From Deltaproteobacteria bacterium (lineage in GTDB: Bacteria > Desulfobacterota > Binatia > UBA9968): a stretch of 51,546 nucleotides of DNA. The notes under the pieces are model-generated. The model was not told the DNA's origin, made no database searches, and worked only from the letters and a program-made list of their open reading frames with translations. How positions within the stretch are numbered: position 1 is the stretch's first letter; every line of letters begins with the position of its first letter. This document shows, piece by piece, positions 39,147 through 48,254 of this stretch. Made by a program: the position numbers and the translations under genes. Where the stretch lies: NCBI GenBank assembly GCA_016874755.1, contig VGTH01000005.1, positions 1 through 51,546 of the forward strand. The letters run 5' to 3'.

Positions 39147-39173
39147 TTTCTTAGTTGACGATTGCCAGGAAAT

Positions 39174-39210
39174 GCCCCTGCTCCTAATTTGTTGAGGAGA
39201 GGGGCTTTCT
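39174..39210 (+). terminator. Hairpin between dnaK and dnaJ (weak terminator or attenuator)
   Basis: GCCCCT-G-CTCC (39174-39184) pairs with GGAG-AGGGGC (39196-39205) around an AT-rich loop. The following tract TTTCTTGCTT is an imperfect U-run. Partial termination here would lower dnaJ output relative to dnaK, and the stem may also protect the grpE-dnaK message. Confidence 0.6.
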
Positions 39211-39244
39211 TGCTTATACAGCGAAAGAAATTTTGAGGTCTTAG

Positions 39245-40351
39245 TTGGCTAGCAAGAATGACTATTACGAACTGCTAGGGGTTCAGCGCAACGCTAGCGA
39301 AGATGATATTAAAAAGGCCTATCGCAAGATGGCGCTGCAATATCATCCGGACCGCAATCCCGGGGATAAACAGGCCGAAGAAAAATTTAAAGAAGTCTCC
39401 GAAGCCTATCAGATTCTATCCGACCCGCAGAAGCGCGCTCAATACGATCAGTTTGGCCACGCGGCGTTCGGTGACGGCGGTCCCGGCGCCGGCGGTTTCG
39501 ATTTCACCTCCGGCTTCGAGGATGTTTTTGGCGACATTTTCGGCGAATTTTTTGGCGGCGGCGGCCGCCGTCAGGCACGCCGGGGCGAGGACCTGCGATA
39601 TAATCTATCGCTTTCATTTGAAGAAGCCGTTGGCGGCGCCGAGAAGAAAATCAAGATTCCGCGCCACGGCGCCTGCGAAAGCTGCCAGGGCAGCGGCGCC
39701 AAACCTGGTTCCTCGCCGCAAACCTGCCCCAACTGCAAAGGGCGCGGTCAAGTCAGTTTTCAGCAAGGCTTTTTTAGCGTTTCGCGCACCTGCAATCAGT
39801 GTCAGGGGCAGGGCACCATTATCAAAGACCCCTGCGGCACCTGCGGGGGTGCCGGCCGTGTGCGCTCGATGCACACGCTCAGCGTAAAGATTCCTCCCGG
39901 CGTCGATAATGGCTCGCGCTTAAAACTGCGTGGCGAGGGTGAAAACGGCCCAACCCGCGGCACAGCCGGCGATCTTTACGTGGTCATTCAAGTTCAACCC
40001 CATCCGATCTTCGTGCGCGACAATTTGGATATTATTTGCGACGTGCCGATCAGTTTCGTGCACGCGGCCCTGGGCGCGGAGATTGACGTGCCGACGCTCG
40101 ATGGCAAAGTCAAAATGAAAATCCCGCCGGGGACGCAGTCAGGCAAAGTTTTTCGCATGAAGGGACGCGGCATCAAAGATGTGCAGGGCTATCATCAAGG
40201 CGATCAGCACGTGCGGGTAACCGTCGAGACGCCAACCCACTTAACCAGCCGGCAGAAAGAGCTGCTCCATGAGTTTGCCGCATTGGGCGGTGAGGACGTC
40301 AACCCGCTGGCCAAAGGGTTCTTTGACAAGATGAAAGAACTGTTCGGTTAA
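39245..40351 (+). CDS. dnaJ: Chaperone DnaJ (Hsp40)
   Basis: This 368-residue class A J-protein stimulates DnaK ATPase and delivers substrates. The J domain (4-68) has the HPD motif in YHPDRNPG. A Gly/Phe-rich segment (75-115) follows. The zinc region has four CxxCxGxG repeats ([32 protein letters not shown]), then the two beta-sandwich domains. The start is a TTG at 39245, preceded by TGAGG. No ATG fits, because the conserved [12 protein letters not shown] begins directly after it. A weak start would keep DnaJ below DnaK, as would the upstream hairpin. Confidence 0.97.
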   Translation: MASKNDYYELLGVQRNASEDDIKKAYRKMALQYHPDRNPGDKQAEEKFKEVSEAYQILSDPQKRAQYDQFGHAAFGDGGPGAGGFDFTSGFEDVFGDIFGEFFGGGGRRQARRGEDLRYNLSLSFEEAVGGAEKKIKIPRHGACESCQGSGAKPGSSPQTCPNCKGRGQVSFQQGFFSVSRTCNQCQGQGTIIKDPCGTCGGAGRVRSMHTLSVKIPPGVDNGSRLKLRGEGENGPTRGTAGDLYVVIQVQPHPIFVRDNLDIICDVPISFVHAALGAEIDVPTLDGKVKMKIPPGTQSGKVFRMKGRGIKDVQGYHQGDQHVRVTVETPTHLTSRQKELLHEFAALGGEDVNPLAKGFFDKMKELFG

Positions 40352-40411
40352 CGGCCGTTTCGCTCCGAAATCGCTACGTCGCAACATTTCGCAAAACCCA
40401 TCTTATTTCGT

Positions 40412-40440
40412 TTGACCTCTACAACCAGTGTGATTAAGTT
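40412..40440 (+). promoter_or_regulatory. lon promoter
   Basis: TTGACC (40412-40417), a 17-bp spacer and TAAGTT (40435-40440) end 20 bp before the lon ATG, so the leader would be short. Spacer length and -10 hexamer are identical to those of the grpE promoter. The flanking inverted repeat of the grpE site is not present. Confidence 0.6.
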
Positions 40441-40460
40441 GGGCGAACCCTCGGTGACCC

Positions 40461-42953
40461 ATGAGCGACACTGACTGGAAAGTTGAAGGGCAAGAAACCA
40501 AAAGCCCGCCGGCAGAAATCCCCGAAGTGCTGCCGCTGCTGCCAATCCGCGACATCGTCATCTATCCCTACATGATGCTGCCGCTCTTCGTCGGCCGCGA
40601 TGTGTCGATCCGCGCCGTTGAAGAATCGCTGTCACGCGATCGTTTGATTTTTTTGGTCTCGCAAAAGAATTCCTCCGAGGAAAATCCCGCTCCCGCCGAC
40701 ATTCATCGCGTCGGTACCATCGCCTCGATCATGCGCATGCTCAAGCTCGCCGACGGGCGCGTGAAGATTCTCGTGCAGGGGCTTTCCAAGGGCGAGGTCG
40801 ACACATTTCTGCGCGAGCGGCCGTTCTTCGAAGTCAAAATCCGCAAAGTTATCGAGCCGACCCTGGCCGAGGTACCCATCGAGCTCGAAGCGCTGATGCG
40901 CACGGCCAAAGAAAAAATCGAGCAGATTTTGAATTTGAAAAACCTGCCGCCAGAAATCGTCATGGTCACCGACAACATCGGCGACCCCGGTGTGCTGGCC
41001 GACTTGGTGGCTTCCAACCTGCGGCTGAAAATCGAAGAGAGTCAGGCGATTCTCGAAGTTTTCGATCCCATCGAGCGTTTGAAAAAAGTCAACGAGCTCC
41101 TCACCCGCGAGCTGGAACTATCGACGATGCAGGCGCGCATCCAGAACCAAGCCAAAGAGGAGATGAGCAAGACCCAGCGCGATTATTTTTTGCGCGAGCA
41201 AATGAAGCAGATCCAGCAGGAGCTGGGCGAGAACGACGAGCGCGCCGAGGAAATCTCCGAGCTGAAAAAGCAGATTACCAAGGCGAAAATGCCGGTCGAA
41301 GTCAAACGCGAGGCCGACAAACAGCTGCGTCGGCTTGAGCAGATGCATCCGGAATCGTCCGAAGCTTCGCTCGTGCGCACCTACCTCGATTGGCTCGCCG
41401 AGCTGCCCTGGAGTAAGCACACCAAAGACAATCTAAACATCAAGAAAGCCAAAGAGGTCCTCGACGAGGACCATTACAATCTGGAAAAAGTCAAAGACCG
41501 GATTCTCGAATATCTCGCCGTCAACAAGCTGCGCAAAAAAATCAAAGGGCCGATTCTCTGCTTCGTCGGTCCCCCGGGCGTGGGGAAAACGTCTCTAGGG
41601 CGTTCCATCGCGCGCTGTTTGGGGCGTAACTTCATTCGCGTGTCGCTGGGCGGCGTGCGCGACGAAGCTGAGATCCGCGGCCACCGCCGCACTTACGTCG
41701 GCGCGCTCCCGGGCCGCATCATTCAGGGCATTAAACAAGCCGCCTCAAACAATCCGGTGTTCATGCTCGACGAGATCGATAAGGTCGGCGCCGACTTTCG
41801 CGGCGACCCCTCCGCAGCCCTGCTCGAAGTTCTTGACCCCGAGCAGAACCATGCTTTCAGCGATCATTACCTGAACTTGCCCTTCGATCTTTCCAACGTG
41901 TTGTTTATTTGCACGGCTAATTTGATGGATCCGATTCCAGCGGCTCTGGCTGACCGCATGGAAGTCATTCAACTCTCCGGTTACACCAACGAAGAGAAGT
42001 TGGAGATCGCGCGCAAGTACCTGGTGCCGCGGCAGATGGAAAACAACGGCGTGTCGGCCAAGACCTTTGAAATTTCCGACGACGCGGTGCTGCGAGTGAT
42101 CGCCGAGTACACCAAAGAGGCTGGCCTGCGCAATCTTGAGCGCGAGCTCGCTTCGATCTGCCGCAAGGTGGCGCGCAAAGTGGCCGAAGGCAAAGCTGAG
42201 CTCACGCGCGTGACGCGCAACAACGTGCACACCTTTCTCGGTCCGCCGAAATTCCTGCCGGAAAGCGAGCAGGAGCAGCACGAGATCGGTGTCGCCACGG
42301 GTTTAGCCTGGACCAGTACCGGCGGCGAGATTCTTTATGTCGAAGCATCGCTTTCCAAAGGGAAAGGTAATCTTACTCTAACCGGTCAGCTTGGCGACGT
42401 GATGAAGGAGTCAGCGCAGGCCGCGGTGAGCTATGCCCGCGCCCACGCTAAGAAGTTGGGCATCGAAGAAGATTTCTATCAAAAGCTCGACATCCATATT
42501 CACGTGCCGGCGGGCGCGATTCCCAAGGATGGCCCGTCAGCGGGCATTACCATGGCCTGCGCATTGATTTCGGCTTTGACCCGACGGCCGGTGCGCCGCG
42601 ACGTTGCGATGACAGGCGAAATTACCCTGCGTGGGCGCGTCCTGCCGATTGGCGGCCTGAAAGAAAAATCATTGGCTGCCTTTCGCGCCGGCATGAAGAC
42701 GATCGTTATTCCAGAGCGCAATGAGAAGGACCTCGAGGAAATTCCCAAACAACTGCTTCGCAAACTCGAATGGCATATTGTCAAAAACATGTCGGACGTC
42801 GTGAAGATAGCGTTGCTTGACCGCCAGAAGCTTGCGGCCCATGTCGAGCCAAGAGCGCAACGCTCGCGAGCCGTCGTGCGCAAAGCTCCGAAGCAAAGTA
42901 TCAAGCCCACACGCCGCTCGCCGCGGGAACGATCGATACCGCTGCGACCCTAG
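40461..42953 (+). CDS. lon: ATP-dependent protease Lon
   Basis: This 830-residue LonA protease degrades misfolded and regulatory proteins. The N-terminal substrate domain starts LPLLPIRDIVIYPYM and is followed by a coiled coil. The AAA+ module has Walker A GPPGVGKTS and Walker B FMLDEIDK. The protease domain has the catalytic dyad Ser693 in KDGPSAG and Lys736 in GGLKEKSLAA, 43 residues apart as in E. coli Lon. A basic Arg/Lys/Pro-rich tail of about 35 residues extends past the fold. It has its own promoter but follows dnaJ by only 110 bp, placing protein quality-control genes together. Confidence 0.98.
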   Translation: MSDTDWKVEGQETKSPPAEIPEVLPLLPIRDIVIYPYMMLPLFVGRDVSIRAVEESLSRDRLIFLVSQKNSSEENPAPADIHRVGTIASIMRMLKLADGRVKILVQGLSKGEVDTFLRERPFFEVKIRKVIEPTLAEVPIELEALMRTAKEKIEQILNLKNLPPEIVMVTDNIGDPGVLADLVASNLRLKIEESQAILEVFDPIERLKKVNELLTRELELSTMQARIQNQAKEEMSKTQRDYFLREQMKQIQQELGENDERAEEISELKKQITKAKMPVEVKREADKQLRRLEQMHPESSEASLVRTYLDWLAELPWSKHTKDNLNIKKAKEVLDEDHYNLEKVKDRILEYLAVNKLRKKIKGPILCFVGPPGVGKTSLGRSIARCLGRNFIRVSLGGVRDEAEIRGHRRTYVGALPGRIIQGIKQAASNNPVFMLDEIDKVGADFRGDPSAALLEVLDPEQNHAFSDHYLNLPFDLSNVLFICTANLMDPIPAALADRMEVIQLSGYTNEEKLEIARKYLVPRQMENNGVSAKTFEISDDAVLRVIAEYTKEAGLRNLERELASICRKVARKVAEGKAELTRVTRNNVHTFLGPPKFLPESEQEQHEIGVATGLAWTSTGGEILYVEASLSKGKGNLTLTGQLGDVMKESAQAAVSYARAHAKKLGIEEDFYQKLDIHIHVPAGAIPKDGPSAGITMACALISALTRRPVRRDVAMTGEITLRGRVLPIGGLKEKSLAAFRAGMKTIVIPERNEKDLEEIPKQLLRKLEWHIVKNMSDVVKIALLDRQKLAAHVEPRAQRSRAVVRKAPKQSIKPTRRSPRERSIPLRP

Positions 42954-43017
42954 TAGATGCTTCTTTGGTTCCAATCGCAGAGCACCGCGAGCCCCTCTAA
43001 CTAACCGCGCAGCCTCC

Positions 43018-44016
43018 ATGAAGCTCAGTCAGCTTGGGGAATTTGGCCTCATCGAAACCATCCGCGCAGCCACGCCCAAGGGTCGCGGCGTTCGTCTGGG
43101 TATCGGCGACGATGCCGCTTGGGTTGAGCATCCTGGTCGATCGTCGTTAATCACCGCCGATTTACTCATCGAAGGAGTGCACTTCGATCTGCGCTGGACG
43201 ACGCTGTTCGACCTCGGTTTCAAAAGCTTGGCGGTAAATCTGAGCGACATCGCCGCCATGGGCGGCGTGCCGGCCTATTTGATTCTTTCGCTTGGCATTC
43301 CTGCGGACTTCGACAGCAAACAGATCGCTGAGTTTTACCGCGGTATCGGTTCGCTGGCAGCCCCGAGTGGCGTCGCGCTGATCGGCGGCGATACCAACCT
43401 GGCGGAGAAGTTTCTCATCTCGGTGTGCGTGCTCGGCCATGCGCCATACCGGCCAATCCCACGCAGCGGTGCGCGGGTGGGCGACGATATCTACGTCACC
43501 GGTCAATTGGGCGATGCCGCGTTGGCTTTAACTTTCTTGAAGAACAAGAAATCTGCAAAGAGGCCGGATCTGTTGACGCGATTGCTTGAGCGACATCACC
43601 GACCCACTCCCCGCTTAGCCATCGGCGCGCGCCTCGCGCGCGACCGTCTCGCCACGGCGATGATCGACGTCAGCGACGGCTTGATGCAAGACCTGGGGCA
43701 CATCTGTGAAGCCAGCGGCGTCGGTGCCGCGATTGCGTGCGACAACATCCCTGTTTCCCAGGCTTATCGCGCCCTATCCGGCAGAGCTCGAATGGGCTAT
43801 GCGCTCACCGGCGGCGAAGACTACGAATTGCTGTTTTGCGCGCCGCCGCGACAGCGCCAACGCATTGAGAGATTAGCCCGGCGCACAAAGGTTGCGATCA
43901 CGCGCATCGGCCGGTGTGTAACCGCGAAAGAAAAAATTACCGTGTTCAGCGATTCGGGCCGGCAAGTCGACGTAACGGCCGGCGGTCATGACCACTTTCG
44001 CACATCAAAACGATGA
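43018..44016 (+). CDS. thiL: Thiamine-monophosphate kinase
   Basis: This 333-residue enzyme phosphorylates thiamine monophosphate to the diphosphate cofactor using ATP. ThiL/PurM-family signatures are present: GEFGLIETI at the start, RLGIGDDAA, ITADLLIEGVHFDL, SLAVNLSDIAAMGG, ALIGGDTN, MIDVSDGLMQDLGHI and GGEDYELLF. The ATG at 43018 is chosen because ThiL begins MKLSQLGEF. The frame runs back to 42817 through the lon 3' end without support. It follows lon by 64 bp, a lon-thiL adjacency known in several proteobacterial groups. Confidence 0.95.
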   Translation: MKLSQLGEFGLIETIRAATPKGRGVRLGIGDDAAWVEHPGRSSLITADLLIEGVHFDLRWTTLFDLGFKSLAVNLSDIAAMGGVPAYLILSLGIPADFDSKQIAEFYRGIGSLAAPSGVALIGGDTNLAEKFLISVCVLGHAPYRPIPRSGARVGDDIYVTGQLGDAALALTFLKNKKSAKRPDLLTRLLERHHRPTPRLAIGARLARDRLATAMIDVSDGLMQDLGHICEASGVGAAIACDNIPVSQAYRALSGRARMGYALTGGEDYELLFCAPPRQRQRIERLARRTKVAITRIGRCVTAKEKITVFSDSGRQVDVTAGGHDHFRTSKR

Positions 44017-44041
44017 ACTAAGCGGCTGATGTGTTTTGCCA

Positions 44042-44791
44042 ATGGATGTTGAGCGCTTACAACGGCTGTTAGAGGGAGTGCGCCAGCGCAAGACCAGCGT
44101 CGCTCAAGCATTAGAGCAGCTGCGCGACTTGCCCTATGAAGATCTTGGCTTTGCCAAGATTGATCATCATCGAGCGCTGCGGCGCGGCTTTCCTGAAGTG
44201 GTGCTGGGCCAGGGCAAGAGCGCCAAGGATATCAGCGCCATCGTCAAAGCGATGCGCCGGCGCAGAACCAATGTTTTGGTCACCCGGGTGGCACCGGAGA
44301 AAGCGGCCGCGGTCAAAAGGGCTGTCGGCGGATTGACCTATCATACTGCTGCACAGGCGCTTACCTGGACCGGCGGGCCGATTCGTACTATCGGCAAGGG
44401 AACCGTGTTGGTCGTCTGCGCCGGCACCTCCGACATTGCGGTCGGAGAAGAAGCGGTCGTAACAGCGACCATGATGGGCAACAAGGTGGAGCGGCTCTAC
44501 GACGTCGGTGTCGCCGGCATTCACCGCTTGTTGGAAAATCGCGCCCGGCTCGATGGCGCCGCGGTGCTGATTGTTGTCGCGGGCATGGAAGGCGCCCTGC
44601 CCAGCGTCGTCGCCGGCTTGATCGCCAAGCCGGTCATTGCGGTGCCGACCAGCGTCGGTTACGGCGCCAGCTTCAATGGCCTGGCGGCGCTGCTCGGAAT
44701 GCTCAACTCCTGCGCGGCCGGCGTGACCGTGGTCAACATCGATAATGGCTTCGGTGCAGGGTTTGCGGCGAGCCTTATAAACCGGCTATAA
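44042..44791 (+). CDS. larB: LarB: nicotinate adenine dinucleotide carboxylase/hydrolase
   Basis: The product is about 249 residues. The C-terminal PurE-like domain (about 120-249) holds VVCAGTSDIAVGEEA, YDVGVAGIHRLL, VVAGMEGALPSVVAGL and VPTSVGYGASF, the LarB signature. The N-terminal helical part begins LLEGVRQRKTSVAQAL. LarB carboxylates and hydrolyses NaAD in the first step of the nickel-pincer nucleotide cofactor. LarC and LarE are not in the window, so they must lie elsewhere or the protein serves another reaction. ATG 44042 is preferred over a TTG two codons earlier. It is 25 bp after thiL. Confidence 0.9.
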   Translation: MDVERLQRLLEGVRQRKTSVAQALEQLRDLPYEDLGFAKIDHHRALRRGFPEVVLGQGKSAKDISAIVKAMRRRRTNVLVTRVAPEKAAAVKRAVGGLTYHTAAQALTWTGGPIRTIGKGTVLVVCAGTSDIAVGEEAVVTATMMGNKVERLYDVGVAGIHRLLENRARLDGAAVLIVVAGMEGALPSVVAGLIAKPVIAVPTSVGYGASFNGLAALLGMLNSCAAGVTVVNIDNGFGAGFAASLINRL

Positions 44792-45112
44792 AGCGGGGTT
44801 AGATGCACGGCTTTCACTGCGGCCGACAAGTAGGGGAAACCACGCATTGGCAGAAGAGCTACTGGGTAGATGTTAGCGACTATACCGGCACCACTGAATG
44901 GGATTAGATTATCGGGTCAGCTCTAAAGAGAACACGCGGCCAAGCCGATATCTAAGACTAACCAACTCTATTGATATCCTCACCTGTGTACGCCGTTACG
45001 AACTTCCAAAAATTAGAAACAAACTCGATGACGATCTTAGGGGCATCGCATCGTTGGTCGGCGCTGTGCGCGAACCGATGAAACCTCGCACGACCGCAAA
45101 GGCAAATTGACC
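44792..45112 (+). other. Spacer between larB and archease, no clear gene
   Basis: This is 321 bp of lower GC than its neighbours. One 70-residue frame (44898-45110) ends just before the archease ATG, but it has no ribosome binding site and no recognisable family, and its codon use is unlike that of nearby genes. No tRNA cloverleaf or terminator was found. The archease promoter may lie here. Confidence 0.5.
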
Positions 45113-45538
45113 ATGGCAGAGCAAAAGAGCTACCGTATCACCAAGCGACAATCCGAACTGGCCGTGCGCGTCACGGGAAATTCCCAAGCGGATCTTTTTG
45201 GCAATTCCGCGTTCGCGCTCTTCGATGTGTTGACCGACTTCGGCACCATCGAAATCAAGGAGAAGCTGCCGTTGGAGGTTGAAGGCAACGACCGCGACGA
45301 TCTAATGATCAATTGGATGCGCGAGCTGCTCTATCTCTTCCAAGGCAGCGGCTATCTGCTCAAAGAATTTCACATCAGCGAGGTGAAAGACAAAATCGTC
45401 AAAGCCGAAGTCTGCGGCGAGAAAATCGACCCCGATCGCCACGAGATCAAGCAGGAAATCGCCGCGGTGGCCTACCAACACGGCCGCATGGAAAAAACCG
45501 GCAATCAGTGGATCGCCCAGCTAGTCTTTGAATTCTAA
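45113..45538 (+). CDS. Archease
   Basis: This 141-residue protein has the archease pattern: an N-terminal strand, V-T-G-N-S-Q-A-D-L-F-G-N-S-A-F-A-L-F-D, an acidic strand, D-D-L-M-I-N-W-M-R-E-L-L-Y-L-F, then D-x-x-R-H-E-I-K-Q-E-I-A-A-V-A-Y. The Asp/His metal-binding residues of the last motif are kept. Archeases speed guanylylation and turnover of the RNA ligase RtcB. No rtcB gene is in the window. ATG 45113 is preferred to the TTG two codons upstream. It is 52 bp before the HD gene on the same strand. Confidence 0.88.
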   Translation: MAEQKSYRITKRQSELAVRVTGNSQADLFGNSAFALFDVLTDFGTIEIKEKLPLEVEGNDRDDLMINWMRELLYLFQGSGYLLKEFHISEVKDKIVKAEVCGEKIDPDRHEIKQEIAAVAYQHGRMEKTGNQWIAQLVFEF

Positions 45539-45590
45539 TTAACTTTGAAATCTGAATTTTGCGATCTGAGATTGCGAGCGAAGCGAGCCC

Positions 45591-46991
45591 ATGGCCCTGC
45601 CCATTGATAGCGACTACGACGGCACCGCGCTGATCGCCGACCCGATTCACCGCTACATCCAATTCACAGTACCGGTACAAAAAGCCGAGATCACCGAAAA
45701 AGCCCTGATCGATTCCGCTTGGGTGCAGCGGCTGCGTTATATTTACCAGCTACAAAGCGCCCGCTGGGTTTTTCCCTCGGCTGAACATAGCCGCTTTCAG
45801 CATTCTCTGGGCGCCATGCATCTAGCCGGCGAGTTCGGCAAACATCTCTATCCCTCGCTGCGCAAAGTGCTGGGCGATGACTGTCCTTCGGCGAACTACA
45901 TCGAAGAGTATATGCGCGTCACCGGGCTGCTGCACGATATCGGCCACGGCCCCTTCGGCCATTTTTTCGATGACAATTTTCTTCACAACTACGGTCTCAC
46001 CCACGAGGACATCGGCCAGCGCATCATTCAAGACCACCTGGGCGACATCATCCGCAAGCTGCGCCGCAGCCCGAGCGGCCCCTTCGCAGCGGGTGAAGAG
46101 CTGCGCCCCGAAGATATCGCCTATCCAATCAAAAAAACCGGTGGCGAGGATCATCGCAAGCCCAAATGGGTGCGCTTTCTCCAGCCGCTCACCGGCGGCA
46201 TTTTTACTTTCGACAATCTCGACTATGTCTCGCGCGACTCTTACATGTGCGGCGTTTCGGTGGGTCCCATCGATCGCGACCGGTTGATCTATTACACTTT
46301 CTTTACTTCCAAGGGGCTGACCGTGCACAAGGCTGGCAACAGCGCGCTCACGATGTTTTTGAACGCCCGGCTCTATCTCTACACCAACGTCTACTACCAC
46401 CGCACGACCCGCGCCATCGACTTGCACCTGCGCGAGATTTTCCCCGAGACCATGAAGGTTCTGTTCCCCGGCAATCCGCTCGATCACATGGATGATTATT
46501 TGTATCTGACCGATTGGTCGCTGCTCGAAGAGGTCTCGCGCTGGCGCCGGCGCAACGAACTAGAAAATTTAGCCAAGGAATGGGAAACCGTTCTCCACCG
46601 CGAAGTCCGTTGGAAGATGGCCTACGATCGCACGTTGTCGCTCAACGAACTTCATTACGGTATGACCCTGATCGAAGACATCGACTGGGAAAAGCGCATC
46701 CGCGCGGCATTGCCACCGGCGCTGCGCGATTTGGTATTCCGCGTCGATATAGCCACCCAGGACCCGCGCCCGGAAAATCCGTTCGCCATGGGCAAGAAAC
46801 AAATCCATATCTACGACCCGTCCACCGGTGAGATCGCCAAAGAATCCCTCGCCGAACTGTTTGAGTTCATTCCTTCCAAAGTCGTTCAACTGCGCGTCTT
46901 TTCGCTCGACCATGACCATGATCAACTGCTCGCCGAAGTCGCCGAAAACGCGCTCAAAGGGCAAGCACCGGAAGTAAAAACTAGCGTCTAG
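45591..46991 (+). CDS. HD-domain phosphohydrolase (dGTPase/SAMHD1-like)
   Basis: The 466-residue protein carries an HD domain: H in FQHSLGAMHLAGEF, then HD in GLLHDIGHGPFGHFFDDNF, and a later Asp in NLDYVSRDSYMCGV. This is the metal site of the dGTPase/SAMHD1 branch. The C-terminal half (MKVLFPGNPLDHMDDYLYLTD onward) matches the uncharacterised bacterial HD proteins annotated only as HD superfamily phosphohydrolases. The substrate could be a dNTP or another nucleotide and cannot be fixed here. It shares its strand and probable transcript with archease. Confidence 0.85.
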   Translation: MALPIDSDYDGTALIADPIHRYIQFTVPVQKAEITEKALIDSAWVQRLRYIYQLQSARWVFPSAEHSRFQHSLGAMHLAGEFGKHLYPSLRKVLGDDCPSANYIEEYMRVTGLLHDIGHGPFGHFFDDNFLHNYGLTHEDIGQRIIQDHLGDIIRKLRRSPSGPFAAGEELRPEDIAYPIKKTGGEDHRKPKWVRFLQPLTGGIFTFDNLDYVSRDSYMCGVSVGPIDRDRLIYYTFFTSKGLTVHKAGNSALTMFLNARLYLYTNVYYHRTTRAIDLHLREIFPETMKVLFPGNPLDHMDDYLYLTDWSLLEEVSRWRRRNELENLAKEWETVLHREVRWKMAYDRTLSLNELHYGMTLIEDIDWEKRIRAALPPALRDLVFRVDIATQDPRPENPFAMGKKQIHIYDPSTGEIAKESLAELFEFIPSKVVQLRVFSLDHDHDQLLAEVAENALKGQAPEVKTSV

Positions 46992-47078
46992 CGACATCGC
47001 CTCGCTAATTGTTGCAAACTCCTGGTTTCAAACTAATTTGATTCTGGAATATGGCATCTGTAGTTCGGAATTCTTAGA

Positions 47079-48254
47079 ATGCGCCTGGAGGTTCTCATCT
47101 TCGGCGGCGGCGTGGCCGGCCTTTGGTGCCTGGACCGGTTTCGGCGCGCCGGTTATTCCGCGCTGCTTTTGGAATCGCAGGCACTCGGCTGCGGGCAGAC
47201 GATTCAAGCTCAGGGCATCATTCACGGCGGCGGCAAGTACGCTCTGCGCGGTGTGCGCGATTTCGCGGCCGTGCGTGCCATCAAAGAGATGCCCGGCTTT
47301 TGGCGCCGCTGTTTCGCTGGAAGCGAGGAGCCAAATCTCGCCGGCACACAATTGCTGTCGGAGTCCTGCTATCTCTGGCTGCCGCGCGGTTCGACGATGG
47401 CCAAAGTGCAGTCGTGGGGATTCGTTCCGGTGCTGGCCAAAACCGGGCTGTTGGCGACACCGCCGGTGAAAGTTGCGGCAGACTCGTGGCCCCCGGCGCT
47501 GCGCGATTCGGCCGTCGCCGTCTATGCGCTCGCCGAGCCGGTCATTTCGACCGGAACATTGTTGCAAGCCCTTAGCCGCCGCCAGCATAACAATATCGTT
47601 CTTTACGAACCGGCGACGCTGCGATTCGATTCCGGCGACGTTGAAGTAGGCGCGACGAGATTGGCGCCCGCAACTATGGTTTTTGCCGCCGGCGCCGGCA
47701 ATGCTGAGCTGCTCCGGAAAGCAGGGATCCAGCAGGATTTAATGCAGCGCCGGCCGCTAGGAATGATATTGCTCAGCGGCAAACTGCCGGAGCTTCACGG
47801 CCACTGCATTGTCGGCGGCAAGACCCAGCTGACAATCACGACGCCGGCGCCAGGTATTTGGCAAGTGGGCGGCGAGATCGCCGAGCGGCTCGCCGATGTC
47901 GACGACCCAGCGCAGGCGCGGCGTATCGGCCTGCGCGAGATTCGCCGCTGGCTCCCTGGCCTCGATTTCGCCGACTGCGCAATCGCCATGTATCGCGCCG
48001 TGCGCGCTGAAGCACGCACCGCCGACCAGCGGCGGCCAAGCGGCGTGCACGTCAGTCGCGTCGCGCCCAAGATCATCGCCGCTTGGCCGACCAAGCTGAC
48101 GATGGCGCCCGTGTTAGCCGAAGAAGTCTTCCAACTGGCGCGCGAGGAATTGGGAGAGCCGAGCCCTTGCGATGAAATTGCCGCCCTCAAGTGGTCAGCG
48201 CCGAATGTAGCGCGCTATCCGTGGGAGGAGTGTGAATGGCACCGCGCCGACTAG
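47079..48254 (+). CDS. FAD-dependent oxidoreductase (DAO family)
   Basis: This 391-residue protein starts with a Rossmann dinucleotide fold, EVLIFGGGVAGLWCLDRF, followed by an acidic strand end (LLLESQALGCGQT) and IQAQGIIHGGGKYAL, the pattern of D-amino-acid oxidase/glycerol-3-phosphate dehydrogenase-like enzymes. FAAGAGNAELL near residue 205 is the second FAD contact. No membrane segment is seen. It overlaps the aldo/keto reductase by 19 bp, so the two are coupled and may act in one pathway, which is unknown. The substrate is not predictable. Confidence 0.85.
   Translation: MRLEVLIFGGGVAGLWCLDRFRRAGYSALLLESQALGCGQTIQAQGIIHGGGKYALRGVRDFAAVRAIKEMPGFWRRCFAGSEEPNLAGTQLLSESCYLWLPRGSTMAKVQSWGFVPVLAKTGLLATPPVKVAADSWPPALRDSAVAVYALAEPVISTGTLLQALSRRQHNNIVLYEPATLRFDSGDVEVGATRLAPATMVFAAGAGNAELLRKAGIQQDLMQRRPLGMILLSGKLPELHGHCIVGGKTQLTITTPAPGIWQVGGEIAERLADVDDPAQARRIGLREIRRWLPGLDFADCAIAMYRAVRAEARTADQRRPSGVHVSRVAPKIIAAWPTKLTMAPVLAEEVFQLAREELGEPSPCDEIAALKWSAPNVARYPWEECEWHRAD

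Noticed and set aside
44898-45110. A 70-residue frame upstream of archease
   Set aside because: No ribosome binding site, no recognisable family and unusual codon use; more likely leader DNA.
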